DNA of 64,000 nt from contig NZ_CP012670.1 of the NCBI RefSeq assembly GCF_004135735.1, positions 5,658,501 through 5,722,500 of the forward strand, written 5' to 3'. The notes under the pieces are model-generated. The model searched no databases. It was given only the letters and a program-made list of their open reading frames with translations, and had not been told where the DNA came from. Shown piece by piece: positions 1-9,069 of this stretch. The stretch's first letter is position 1; each line of letters starts with the position of its first letter. Origin of the DNA: Sorangium cellulosum. GTDB taxonomy: Bacteria; Myxococcota_A; Polyangia; Polyangiales; Polyangiaceae. A program made the translations under genes and the position numbers.

Positions 1-1
1 G

Positions 2-874
2 CGCGAAGCCCACCCGGCGTGCCGCGCGTGTCCCGTTTGGGGCACCTCCGACGCGCCGTTCGCCGAGTGCCCCTACGGGATGAGCTTCACCGTCGACATG
101 GGGAGCGATTTCCGCTCTCGCATGGCCCAGATCGCACAGAAGGACGCCGCCGCGGAGTATGGTCGCCTGATCGACCTCGTGAAGGCCATCTTCGCGATGA
201 ACCAGCTCTTGCATTACGCGAAGGACGAGAAGCTCCCGGACGACCCGTTCGAGGTGCCGTCGTTGCTCAAGGACCCGCCGAGAGGGTTCGAGTCGGACTT
301 CAAGTCGACGCTCAAGGAGCTCTTGCGAAGCCAGCCTGACGACGAGGAGATTACGCCGGAGGTCAAGGACATCCTCGACGCGGGCATGCCCGCTTTCGAC
401 ACGTTGGTAGAGCTGATCTCCCACGTCCGGCAAAAGCACCACCTGAGTTACCTCGTACAGATGATCGACAAGCTCTTCCAGAAAAACGGCCCCTTCGGGG
501 CGATCGTTCAGGGGCGGTCGCGCAACAATCCGCGGCGCTGGCACCTCGGCGGGCGGCTGCTCGAGGTGTTCGTGCAGCTCGCCGTGCTGCGCCAGGACCA
601 GGCCGGGGGCGAGAAGCGGTTCTACACGGAGCCCATGCTGGTCGAAGACTTCCTCCGCTGGGTGGAGCATCGCTACGGCTTCGTGATCGCCCCCGCGACG
701 ACCCCCGCGGGGCGACGGCCGGTGACGCTGGACGAGCACCGCGCCTTCCGGGACAACGTGCGTGCGCTCAAGGACAGGCTGCGGGAGATCGGGTTCTACG
801 ACGACCTCAGCGACGCCTACAACGCGCAGACCGTACGGCCGAGGTACACGCTCTCACGGCAGGGGGTGGCGTGA
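2..874 (+). CDS. Partial protein, upstream partner of a HerA-like defence ATPase
   Basis: The frame is open from base 2, so the true start lies to the left; 290 residues are visible. The first in-window part carries a Cys-x2-Cys plus a later Cys (HPACRACP...FAEC), which may be a zinc site. The rest is soluble, charged and mostly helical, with no enzyme motif I recognise. The stop codon overlaps the start of the next gene by one base (or four if the GTG start is used), so the two are very probably translated together and their products probably act in one complex. Two-gene sets of this kind, ending in a giant ATPase, occur in DNA-modification-linked defence systems such as DptFGH (phosphorothioate restriction) and MADS. 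Assignment to either is my inference; the function of this protein is unknown. Confidence 0.7.
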   Translation, partial: REAHPACRACPVWGTSDAPFAECPYGMSFTVDMGSDFRSRMAQIAQKDAAAEYGRLIDLVKAIFAMNQLLHYAKDEKLPDDPFEVPSLLKDPPRGFESDFKSTLKELLRSQPDDEEITPEVKDILDAGMPAFDTLVELISHVRQKHHLSYLVQMIDKLFQKNGPFGAIVQGRSRNNPRRWHLGGRLLEVFVQLAVLRQDQAGGEKRFYTEPMLVEDFLRWVEHRYGFVIAPATTPAGRRPVTLDEHRAFRDNVRALKDRLREIGFYDDLSDAYNAQTVRPRYTLSRQGVA

Positions 875-3800
875 TGAGCTCGCTCTCGACCCTCCAGCCG
901 CTCGGGCAGGACGACCTGTACGCGTTCCTCGCGGAGCGCGTGCGCCCACGGCTCCTCGACGCGCTGGAAGCGGCAGGCCCAGGCCAGCGCCTGCGCGTCA
1001 CCACGCTGCCCGAGCCGGTGATGGAGTCGGTCTGCGTGTCGCTGCAAGGAGATCCGCGCTGGGAGGCGCGCGTCCTGTGCGCGGGCGACGTGGACGCGGA
1101 GTGGAAGGCCTCGGCGACGAAGCTGATCGAGCTCCGCAACGTGCTCGATCGACCGCTCTTGGTCTTCCTGCCGCCGAGCAGGCGCACGGCGGCCGAGGAC
1201 TCGCTCGACATCGCCACGTTCACTGAGCTCTCGCTCGCGACGATCGCGGAAGACCTCCTCGTGGCGCTCTTCGACGAGCTCCCGGAGCCGCTGCGCAAGG
1301 CCGTGCGCGACGAGCTCTTGTACTTGCGCGCCGAGCGGCTCATCGCCAATGCCGACGAAGAGGTCGAATACCTGCTCACCATGCGCAAGAACGGCTGCAC
1401 GCCGGCGGCGGCGGGCGGCGCGCTGCATATCTTCGGGCTGCTCCCGGACTTCCAGCTCTTCGAGCGGGGCAATCCCCGCTACTGGCTCACCCGCAACGTG
1501 AACGTTTGCGCGCGCCTCGGAGACGTCACCCAGCCGCTCCAGACCCGCCTCCGTCGGCTCCCCGTGAAGCCGAACACCGTTCAAAACCCCTTGTTCGCCT
1601 TCCTCCGAGCTCGCCACTCCGACGATATCCGGGCCTGGGCGCGGGAGATCGCCTGCGATCCCGCGCATCGGAGGCTCGCGCTCGACCAGTGGGAGTTCAC
1701 GGACGACGGCGAGGCGGAGGATCTGCGCATCCTGCTGGACCCGCTGGGTCTCCCCCGACAGACGGAGGACAACGTCCTCGGCGCGGCCCAAATGCCGGTG
1801 CTGAACGTCGGGGACAAGAGCAAGGATGTCCTGAAGGTCGCATTCCGGTCGATCCCGAGCCCGAGCCAGGTCCCTGCCTGGAAGACCTGGCGCGTGCAGA
1901 TCCTCTCGGTCGCCGAGGGCCAGGTCTCCGTGGCCTGGGAGAGCAACAGCTACCCCAAGCCCGTGCAGGGGCGGCTCGCGACGATCCGCCGCAGCATCAA
2001 GGCCAAGGATCTCCAGGGGCTCGAGGAAGGCACGTATTACCTCAAGGTCGACGCTTACGACGCGGAGGGCGCGCAGCTCACCCGGCCGCGGCGCGTCGAC
2101 GAGAGTGACCCGAACAGCAGGGCAGAGAACGAGTCGGAGCAGTTCCTCGTGGTCCGCGACACGGTGGACATCGAGGAGCCGGACGTGCGCGCGGTCTTCG
2201 TGACCTCGCTGCTGGAGGCGTGGACCCTCGTGGCGGCGAAATCCCTTGGCGCCAAGCAGCGCGAGGCGGTGCCGGAGCGCGCGGCCATTCGCGGCGCGTG
2301 GGACGTCGCGGTCGGCGCGCCGCCGAGGGGGGATGTCCGGTTCGAGCTGAGCGGCAGCGCCTTCGCCGGGTATACGATCGTGGTCCCGGCCGTGCTACGT
2401 CGGCTCGAGCTCGCGCTGCTCGACCATCCGGACCACCTCGGCCGGCACGAGATCTCGTTCGTCGATCTCCGGAAGCTCGAAGACGTCGAGATCAAACGTC
2501 ACGAGGTCGGCGGCCTGGGGACGAGCCCTGAGGTGATCGCCTTCCTCGAGGCGCGGCGTCAGGTGTTTCGGGCGATCCGTGAGCACCACTTCGACGCGAC
2601 GGCAAAGCTCGAAGACAACCGCTCCGAGCGGAGCGGGCTGGTCGAGACGGTGGATCTCGCGCCGCACGGCGAGCTCATCGAGCGGTATGCCGAGCGTTAC
2701 ATCGCGCTGGTCGAGGCGGCCGCGCGGCCCGACCTCGATCCAGCGATCGCGGCGGCGATGCGCGCCGCCCTCGCCCTGCTCGACGTGGTCGACCTGCGCT
2801 GGCGTTCCAGCCCAGGTGACGCCGGGAGGGCGCAGGTCGTGGCGCCGGTCCACCCGCTGCGGCTGCTTTGGCACCTCGGCCACACGCGGATGTGCCACGA
2901 GGCGGTGGGCGCCTGGGAGGACGGCTCGCGGCATGCGCCTGCGTGGAGGGCGTTCCTCGATCAGCTCCGCCGCGATCTGTACCCGATGAACCTCCCGATG
3001 GTCCTCTTCAACAAGCGCGGTCGCGCGTTCGTCGAGCACGCGCCGCTCACTCCGTTCTGGCCGCTCTACCTGCCGGACCGCGTTGAGGAAGGCGTGCCCA
3101 TCGACGCCATGGCGGCGCGCGATCGCGTGCTGCGCGCGATGGGGATCCGCGATCGTACCATCACCGTCACCACGGTCGACCCCTCCGAGATCGCAGGCCG
3201 TCTCTTCGACTACATCGAGCAGCATCCGTACGTCGAGCAACTCTGCCTCAACGTCTTCAACCCGGGCGACGGTCGGCTCATCGCCGACGTGCTGCGCGCC
3301 GTGGAGTCGATGCGCGTCAAGTCGCTGGGATCGGACGCGCCTTCGCTGCGGTACGCGATCCATCTCTTCGGGAGCTCCGCGCACGCCGACGCGGCGGCAG
3401 ACGGCCTGGAGAGCCTGCTGGATCCAGAGCGCCAGGTGGGCGAGGACGACGAGTTCACGCTCGCCTCGAGCAATCACCTGCTGCCGAAGCTGGTGTTCGC
3501 CAGAAACTCCGTCGCCGAGTTCCTGAGCCGGTCCGAGCGGTACACGGCGCACGTTTCGCTGCTGCTCGAGCAGTTCGCGGTGCTCGGGCGCGTGGGTCGG
3601 ATCGAGACGCTGCGCCGCGGCTCCTTCGTCGCGGGTCTCGTGCAGGAGCCGGAGACCCAGGCGGAGCCCATCGGTCCCCACTTCGGCTGGGTCAAGGGGC
3701 TCAGGCCGCTCACGCGCCGAGAGCCGACACGGGACGAGGAGCGGATGCGCGCGGCGGTCGGCGCGGCGCAGCGCGTGCAGGCGTCCTTCGCGTTGGGCAA

Positions 3801-6426
3801 GGCGGCGACCGAGGACGAGGCGCCGGTCGTGGCTCTCCAGCTCACCCCGATGGATCAGGCGCTCCTGAAGCAGGTGCACGAGATCAGCGACTGGGTGCTC
3901 ACCGTCGATCGCAGCCTCGGGCTCGATTACTTCGACAGTCCGTCATCGGCGCGCGAGGCGGGATATCTGCTCGACTTCACCCCTGAGTACCTGCAGGAGG
4001 ACCGACAGCGTCTCCTGCTCACGACGCGGAGCACGCTGGAGCTGGAGAGCCTGATTCAACCCGCCCTCGCGCAGTACGGCCTCGAGCTTTGCGAGGACGA
4101 TGTCGTGGTCGTGCTGGAGGCGCTGCGGTCGCTCTCCGGGCATCTCGCGCTTCGGTTGGAAACCGGGCATGCCCACGCCGCGGAGGTCGTCGGGCTGCTC
4201 CTGGCCCGGTGGCTTCTCGAACGCACGAAGCTGCTCGAGGAGCGTCTCGTGGTGCCCCTCGACGCCCATCGCGGATGGTTCGCGGACGACGCCCGGAGCG
4301 ACGACGGGAGCACGTCGCGGCAGCGCGCCGATCTCCTGCTCGTCGGCTTCACGGAGCCGCGGACCATTCGACTCGACGTCGTCGAGGTCAAGCTGCGTGA
4401 GGAGCTGTCCGGCTCGGCACGGAGCCAGCTCTATGCAGAGATGCGGCGGCAAACCCAGAACACCGCGGAGCGGCTCCGGGACAGGTTCGCACTCGACCTC
4501 TATCCGGAGCCGCGGGCCGACGCGCTCCTCCGGGCCAAGGAGCTATCCGGCGCGCTCTCCTTCTATGCTCGTCGCGCGCAGCGGTATGCATTGCTCTCCG
4601 AGAAGCAGGCGAATGCCGCGCTCGCGTTCCTCGAGCATCTGGACGACGGCTATGAGCTCGACTTGCGGACGATGGGCGTGATCTTCGAGCATCGTGGCCA
4701 GGGTGTGCACGATGATGAGGATGAACCGGGTTTCCGGGTGGCTCGGCTCGGCGGCGACAAGGCGAAGCAGCTCCTCGAGCACGCCGTGGAGCAGTTCGCG
4801 CGGAGATCGCAGCGGAGCAGCGAGCGACGCGGGCGCGCGCGGGCCAGCCAGCCGCCGCCGCCCGCCTCACCCGCGGAGTCGGAGCCGCCGATGGATGCAG
4901 AGCTCGAATCGTTCCGATCCGCGCTCAGCACGCGCCCCTTGCGCGCAGCCAGCGCGCCTCCCATCCCGTACGCCGGACGCGCCGCGGGCGACGGGCGGCC
5001 GGTTCACGCACGAGAGAACGTCGACCCCAACCTCGACAGGGCAGACCGTCCGCCGCAGCCCCACACCGCATCCCCCGCGGAGCACGCGCCAGGGCCGACG
5101 ACGGCGACCTCAACGCCCGCGGCGCCGGAGGCCGCCGGAGCGACGGCCATCACGGCGATCTCGCCGGCGGATGCGGCGGCCGCGCGATCCGCGGCCCAGG
5201 AGGCTGAGCGTCTCCCTGGCGCCGACGTGCTCCTCGGCGCGACGGCGATGACGGCACAGTATGGAATCCTTGGCAAGTCCGGCTCGCAGCGAGTCGGGCT
5301 CGATCTGATGGGCTGCAATACCGTCAGTCTCTTTGGGGTTCAGGGGTTCGGCAAGTCATACACGCTCGGCGCGATCGCCGAGATGGCATCTGCGAAGCTG
5401 CCGGGGATAAACAGCCTGCCGTCGCCGCTCGCGACGGTCATATTTCACTACCACAAGAGCGACGCGTACGAACCCGAGTTCACGACCGCCATATCTCCCA
5501 ACCAGAAGCAGAGCGAAGTGGATCGCCTGTTGCGCGACTACGGCGCACGGCCGACCGGCCTCGACGATGTGCTCCTGCTCGCGCCGGAGGCGAAGGTCGA
5601 GCAGCGGCGGAAGGAGTACCCTGGGATCACCGTCGAGCCGATCAAGTTCAGCTCGTCGGAGCTGAAGAACGACGGCTGGAAGTTCCTCCTCGGCGCCTAC
5701 GGCAACGACGCGTTGTACCTGCGGCAGCTCAACGCCATCCTGCGGCGCCATCGTGAGGTCCTGACCCTGGAGAAGCTGCGGGAGGAGCTGCGGGACGCCG
5801 ATCTGTCGAAGGCAGCGCTGCGGCTCGCGGAAGACCGGCTCAAGCTCGCTGAGCCCTACATCGATGACGCGCGCTCGCTCGGTGACCTGCTGCGCCCGGG
5901 TCGAACGGTGATCATCGATCTGCGTGATGAATGGATCGAGAAAGACGAAGCTCTGGAGCTCTTCGTGGTGATGATGCGCATCTTCGCCGCGCAGAAGCTC
6001 GACGGAAGAGACTTCAACAAGCTGCTCGTCTTTGATGAGGCCCATAAGTACATCAGCGAATCCGAGCTCGTCGCGCAGGTCGTCGAGACCATCCGTGAGA
6101 TGCGTCATCATGCCACGAGCATCGTGATCGCGAGCCAGGATCCGCTGAGCGTACCCCGTGTCGTCGTCGAGCTGTCGACGGTCCTGGTGCTGCATCGAAT
6201 GACATCGCCGCAATGGCTGAAGCACCTCAAGACGGCGATCACTTCCCTTGAAGGGGTCAACGAGAGCCACCTCTCCTCGCTCGCCCCCGGAGAGGCGCTC
6301 GTTTGGGCGCAGCGGAGCACGGACAAGCGGTTCTCACAGCGGCCTCAGAAGATCACCATACGCCCGAGGGTCACTCAACACGGCGGCGGCACCAAGACGG
6401 CGGTAGCGGGGGCAACGGTACGGTAA
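871..6426 (+). CDS. Giant HerA/FtsK-like ATPase with embedded PD-(D/E)XK-like core, probable phage-defence protein
   Basis: About 1850 residues; the start is GTG 871 or the adjacent ATG 874, both overlapping the previous stop codon. The N-terminal 1000 residues are unrecognised. Around residues 1120-1200 there is a nuclease-like core: D1154 followed by E1172-V-K1174 in a beta-strand context, matching the D...ExK pattern of PD-(D/E)XK enzymes. A Pro/Ala-rich linker (about 1325-1440) leads to a C-terminal P-loop ATPase: Walker A GVQGFGKS (1489-1496) and Walker B LLVFDEAH (1718-1725). This resembles HerA/DUF87 motors. Length and layout resemble DptH of phosphorothioate-dependent restriction and the large ATPase (MAD8) of MADS, so a role in sensing or cutting foreign DNA is likely, but the exact system cannot be named because its upstream genes are missing. 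A hairpin follows the stop codon. Confidence 0.8.
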   Translation: MMSSLSTLQPLGQDDLYAFLAERVRPRLLDALEAAGPGQRLRVTTLPEPVMESVCVSLQGDPRWEARVLCAGDVDAEWKASATKLIELRNVLDRPLLVFLPPSRRTAAEDSLDIATFTELSLATIAEDLLVALFDELPEPLRKAVRDELLYLRAERLIANADEEVEYLLTMRKNGCTPAAAGGALHIFGLLPDFQLFERGNPRYWLTRNVNVCARLGDVTQPLQTRLRRLPVKPNTVQNPLFAFLRARHSDDIRAWAREIACDPAHRRLALDQWEFTDDGEAEDLRILLDPLGLPRQTEDNVLGAAQMPVLNVGDKSKDVLKVAFRSIPSPSQVPAWKTWRVQILSVAEGQVSVAWESNSYPKPVQGRLATIRRSIKAKDLQGLEEGTYYLKVDAYDAEGAQLTRPRRVDESDPNSRAENESEQFLVVRDTVDIEEPDVRAVFVTSLLEAWTLVAAKSLGAKQREAVPERAAIRGAWDVAVGAPPRGDVRFELSGSAFAGYTIVVPAVLRRLELALLDHPDHLGRHEISFVDLRKLEDVEIKRHEVGGLGTSPEVIAFLEARRQVFRAIREHHFDATAKLEDNRSERSGLVETVDLAPHGELIERYAERYIALVEAAARPDLDPAIAAAMRAALALLDVVDLRWRSSPGDAGRAQVVAPVHPLRLLWHLGHTRMCHEAVGAWEDGSRHAPAWRAFLDQLRRDLYPMNLPMVLFNKRGRAFVEHAPLTPFWPLYLPDRVEEGVPIDAMAARDRVLRAMGIRDRTITVTTVDPSEIAGRLFDYIEQHPYVEQLCLNVFNPGDGRLIADVLRAVESMRVKSLGSDAPSLRYAIHLFGSSAHADAAADGLESLLDPERQVGEDDEFTLASSNHLLPKLVFARNSVAEFLSRSERYTAHVSLLLEQFAVLGRVGRIETLRRGSFVAGLVQEPETQAEPIGPHFGWVKGLRPLTRREPTRDEERMRAAVGAAQRVQASFALGKAATEDEAPVVALQLTPMDQALLKQVHEISDWVLTVDRSLGLDYFDSPSSAREAGYLLDFTPEYLQEDRQRLLLTTRSTLELESLIQPALAQYGLELCEDDVVVVLEALRSLSGHLALRLETGHAHAAEVVGLLLARWLLERTKLLEERLVVPLDAHRGWFADDARSDDGSTSRQRADLLLVGFTEPRTIRLDVVEVKLREELSGSARSQLYAEMRRQTQNTAERLRDRFALDLYPEPRADALLRAKELSGALSFYARRAQRYALLSEKQANAALAFLEHLDDGYELDLRTMGVIFEHRGQGVHDDEDEPGFRVARLGGDKAKQLLEHAVEQFARRSQRSSERRGRARASQPPPPASPAESEPPMDAELESFRSALSTRPLRAASAPPIPYAGRAAGDGRPVHARENVDPNLDRADRPPQPHTASPAEHAPGPTTATSTPAAPEAAGATAITAISPADAAAARSAAQEAERLPGADVLLGATAMTAQYGILGKSGSQRVGLDLMGCNTVSLFGVQGFGKSYTLGAIAEMASAKLPGINSLPSPLATVIFHYHKSDAYEPEFTTAISPNQKQSEVDRLLRDYGARPTGLDDVLLLAPEAKVEQRRKEYPGITVEPIKFSSSELKNDGWKFLLGAYGNDALYLRQLNAILRRHREVLTLEKLREELRDADLSKAALRLAEDRLKLAEPYIDDARSLGDLLRPGRTVIIDLRDEWIEKDEALELFVVMMRIFAAQKLDGRDFNKLLVFDEAHKYISESELVAQVVETIREMRHHATSIVIASQDPLSVPRVVVELSTVLVLHRMTSPQWLKHLKTAITSLEGVNESHLSSLAPGEALVWAQRSTDKRFSQRPQKITIRPRVTQHGGGTKTAVAGATVR

Positions 6427-6454
6427 GCAGGATCAAGCTATTATCGTCTGTTAT

Positions 6455-6483
6455 CGAGCACGCATCTTTGATGCGCGTGCTCG
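6455..6483 (+). terminator. Hairpin after the defence operon
   Basis: Perfect 9-bp arms CGAGCACGC and GCGTGCTCG enclose an 11-nt loop whose own ends (ATC/GAT) can extend the stem. It starts 28 bp after the stop codon of the giant ATPase. No T-run follows, so it may be a weak or Rho-assisted terminator. A second, perfect 18-bp palindrome (GGCGCGCT-CG-AGCGCGCC) lies at 6501-6518 and could serve the converging gene on the other strand. Confidence 0.45.
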
Positions 6484-6540
6484 GCAACTGTCACCCTGAC
6501 GGCGCGCTCGAGCGCGCCGCCGTCCTCGGGTGAGGGCGCG

Positions 6541-7089
6541 CTATCGCGGTCCCTCGATGCGCATTGTCCACCTGAGGACACCGATGTCGTCGGGCTCGGG
6601 CCCGGTCCGGCAGGCGATTTCGCCGCGCGCGAGGGCGGCGCAGGCGTCCTCGTAGCCGACGGAGACGTGAACGGCCTCCGGGATGTCGATCTCCCGCGGT
6701 GTTCGCTCTAGACCGCGCTCCCAGCAGGTGACCCTGCCGCCCTGCCGGAGCACGCAGGTCCGACCAAACCCGGCGCTCACCTAGGTCGCATCGTCGATCC
6801 CGGGCACCTCGACCGGCGCGCTGCGCGCCTCGAGGGTGCCGTCGCCCAGCGCGCCGTCGTTGTTGCCGCCCCAGCAGAGGCCCTTGCCCGATGCGAGGCG
6901 GGCGCAGTCCGGAGAGCCCTCCGCGATGCGCACGGCGCAATCCGCGGCGGAGCAGGAGGGAGCCGGCGCCGGGCCGGTCGATGTGCTGGTCGAGCCGGTC
7001 GAGGCAGCATCCTCGCCGCTGCCGCCGGAGCCGCCCGTCGGGATCGCCTTGCATACCGACCGACCGGTCGGTATGGTTGGACATGGCAC
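6541..7089 (-). pseudogene. Decayed RCC1-repeat protein with an internal stop
   Basis: Read on the minus strand, two adjoining pieces share one frame and are separated only by a TAG at 6781-6783. Before the stop there is a clear RCC1 repeat (CARLASGKGLCWGGNNDGALG, then PVEVPGIDDAT). After it the next repeat continues (VSAGFGRTCVL). In intact repeats a Gln usually stands at the break, so CAG to TAG is the simplest explanation. The piece before the repeats is a Gly/Ser/Thr-rich linker typical of myxobacterial lipoproteins, but no signal peptide or lipobox remains, and the frame runs into the tetR operator. The gene has therefore lost its 5' end as well. The product would have been a secreted beta-propeller lipoprotein. 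Confidence 0.7.
7053..7074. promoter_or_regulatory. TetR operator (inverted repeat)
   Basis: Perfect 10-bp arms ATACCGACCG and CGGTCGGTAT are separated by 2 bp. The site lies 8 bp before the ATG of the tetR-family gene. Shape, spacing and sequence resemble many TetR/AcrR-family operators, so autoregulation of the tetR-P450 operon is the likely role. No clear -35/-10 pair is visible around it. Confidence 0.75.
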
Positions 7090-7694
7090 CTCGGGTCTAC
7101 GCGAGCGCGCGGGATCGCATCCTCGACGCCGCGGAGCGGCTCCTGGTCTCGGAGGGGCTCGCCGGGCTCAGCGTCGAGTCGGTGGCGGCCGCCGCGGGCG
7201 TCAGCAAGGGCGGCTTCTTTCACCACTTCAAGACCAAGGACGCGATGCTGCTGGCGATGCTCGACCGGCTGATCGAGACGGTCGAGGGCCAGATCACGGC
7301 GCGCGCTGCCGACGATCCGGAGCCGCGCGGCGCTCGCCTGCGCGCGCACATCGCGCTGTCGATCGACGGCTCGCCGGAGCCGGTCATCCCTCGCGGCCTG
7401 ATGACGGCGCTGCTCCAGGCGGTGGCGTCGCAGCCCGCCATGCGCCGGCGGGCCCACGAGCTCAACGTCGCTGCCGTGGCCCGCGACGTCGGCGAGGACA
7501 TCCCCGAGGGCCGGGCGATGGTCGTCCAGCTCGCGCTCGACGGCCTCGGCGTCGCGCAGGACATGGGCGTGCAGCTCACCGCCCGGCAGCGGCTCGCGCT
7601 GCGAGACACGTTGATGGCGCTCGCCCGGCCGGAGGCGAGCTCCAGGCGGCGCCGGCAGGCGGCGCCGGCTCCACCGAAAGGCAGGCGGACATGA
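7083..7694 (+). CDS. TetR/AcrR-family transcriptional repressor
   Basis: 203 residues from ATG 7083. The N-terminal helix-turn-helix is typical: RDRILDAAERLLVSEGLAGL, then VAAAAGVSKGGFFHHFKTKD (about residues 10-53). The C-terminal ligand-binding half resembles the AcrR C-terminal domain in length and Ala/Leu content. A palindromic operator lies directly upstream, which points to self-repression. Its TGA overlaps the ATG of the P450 gene (ATGA), so the two are translationally coupled and the regulator probably senses a substrate or product of that enzyme. The ligand cannot be read from the sequence. Confidence 0.9.
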   Translation: MAPRVYASARDRILDAAERLLVSEGLAGLSVESVAAAAGVSKGGFFHHFKTKDAMLLAMLDRLIETVEGQITARAADDPEPRGARLRAHIALSIDGSPEPVIPRGLMTALLQAVASQPAMRRRAHELNVAAVARDVGEDIPEGRAMVVQLALDGLGVAQDMGVQLTARQRLALRDTLMALARPEASSRRRRQAAPAPPKGRRT

Positions 7695-8974
7695 TCTCGA
7701 CTCCCGATCTCGCGAGCCCTCGATTCAAGGCCAACCCGTTCCCGTTCTACGCGGGGCTGCGGGCCCTCTCGCCCGTCGCTCACGTCACCTATTGCGACGG
7801 CAAGCCGGCCTGGCTGCTCTCGCGCCACGCCGACGTCGCCGCCGCGCTCAAGGATCCGCGGCTCGGCAAGGACCCGTACCGCGTCCTGTCCCGTGAAGAG
7901 CGCGCGGCGCAGGTCCCCTGGATGCCATGGTTCCTGCGGCCGCTCACCCAGAACATGCTCGACCAGGATCCGCCGAGCCACACGCGGCTGCGCGGCCTGG
8001 TGCAACAGGCGTTCACGCCGCAGCGGATCGAGGACCTGCGGCCCCGCGTCGAGGCGCGCTGCGCCGAGCTGCTCGCCGCCGCCCGCCGGCGCGGCGCGAT
8101 GGACGTGGTCGAGGATTTCGCGCTCCCGGTGCCGCTGTGGGTGATCTGCGAGCTGCTCGGCGTCCCGGAGGCCGACCGGCGCCGGTTCCGCGCCTGGACG
8201 AGCCGGCTCACGGCGATCGTCGGGACCCGTGACATGGTGCTGGCGCTCCCCCACCTTTGGGCCCTCATGCGTTATGTCCGCTCCCTGGCGAAGCAGCGCC
8301 GGGGCGCTCACGGGGACGACCTCATCACGGCGCTGCTCGGCGCCGAGGAGGCCGGGGCCCGGCTGAGCGAGGACGAGCTCCTCGCCATGATCTTCCTCTT
8401 GCTCGTCGCCGGGCACGAGACGACGGTCAACCTGATCGCCAACGGCACGCTCGCGCTGCTCGACCACCCCGAGGCGCTCGAGCGGCTGCGCGCCGAGCCG
8501 GCGCTGATCAAGCCCGCTGTCGAGGAGCTGCTCCGCTTCACGAGCCCTGTCGACACCGCCACGGAGCGGTACACGACCGAGGAGTACGCGGTCTCCGGCC
8601 ACGTCATCCCGCGCGGCCAGCGCGTGCTGGCGCTGCTCGCCTCCGCGAACCACGACGAGCGGGTGTTCGCCGAGCCGGAGCAGCTCAAGCTCGATCGCGA
8701 GCCGAACCGCCACCTCGCGCTGGGCGTCGGGATCCACTACTGCCTCGGCGCGCCGCTCGCGAGGCTCGAGGCGCAGGCCGCCTTCAGCGCGCTCGTGCGC
8801 GAGCTGCCGGATCTGCGGCTGGCGGCCCCGCGCGAGGCGGTGCGGTGGAAGCGGAGCACGATCCTGCGCAGCCTGGAGGCGCTGCCGGTGGAGATCCCGC
8901 GCGCCTCGTCCGGCGCATCGCGCGCGGCGCGCGCGGCCGGCTCCGCCGCGCAGCCCGCTCCTCCGGCGCTCTAG
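7691..8974 (+). CDS. Cytochrome P450 (bacterial class I type)
   Basis: 427 residues. The I-helix oxygen-activation motif is AGHETT (240-245). The K-helix is present as EELLRF, and the haem loop reads LGVGIHYCLGAPLAR with the Cys ligand at 351. It is soluble, with no membrane anchor, and needs an external ferredoxin/reductase; none is encoded nearby. The start ATG 7691 overlaps the tetR stop. Sequence style is that of CYP107-like bacterial P450s used for hydroxylation of natural products or xenobiotics; the substrate is unknown. The C-terminal 20 residues after the fold are Ala/Ser/Arg-rich and probably unstructured. Confidence 0.92.
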   Translation: MISTPDLASPRFKANPFPFYAGLRALSPVAHVTYCDGKPAWLLSRHADVAAALKDPRLGKDPYRVLSREERAAQVPWMPWFLRPLTQNMLDQDPPSHTRLRGLVQQAFTPQRIEDLRPRVEARCAELLAAARRRGAMDVVEDFALPVPLWVICELLGVPEADRRRFRAWTSRLTAIVGTRDMVLALPHLWALMRYVRSLAKQRRGAHGDDLITALLGAEEAGARLSEDELLAMIFLLLVAGHETTVNLIANGTLALLDHPEALERLRAEPALIKPAVEELLRFTSPVDTATERYTTEEYAVSGHVIPRGQRVLALLASANHDERVFAEPEQLKLDREPNRHLALGVGIHYCLGAPLARLEAQAAFSALVRELPDLRLAAPREAVRWKRSTILRSLEALPVEIPRASSGASRAARAAGSAAQPAPPAL

Positions 8975-9069
8975 CGCGCTCGACACAGCGACGACGATCC
9001 GGAGGCTGGTCGCTGGCTCAGCGCGGATCCGACCGGGATCCGTCGGCCTCGATGGCGCCGCCCGCGCGG

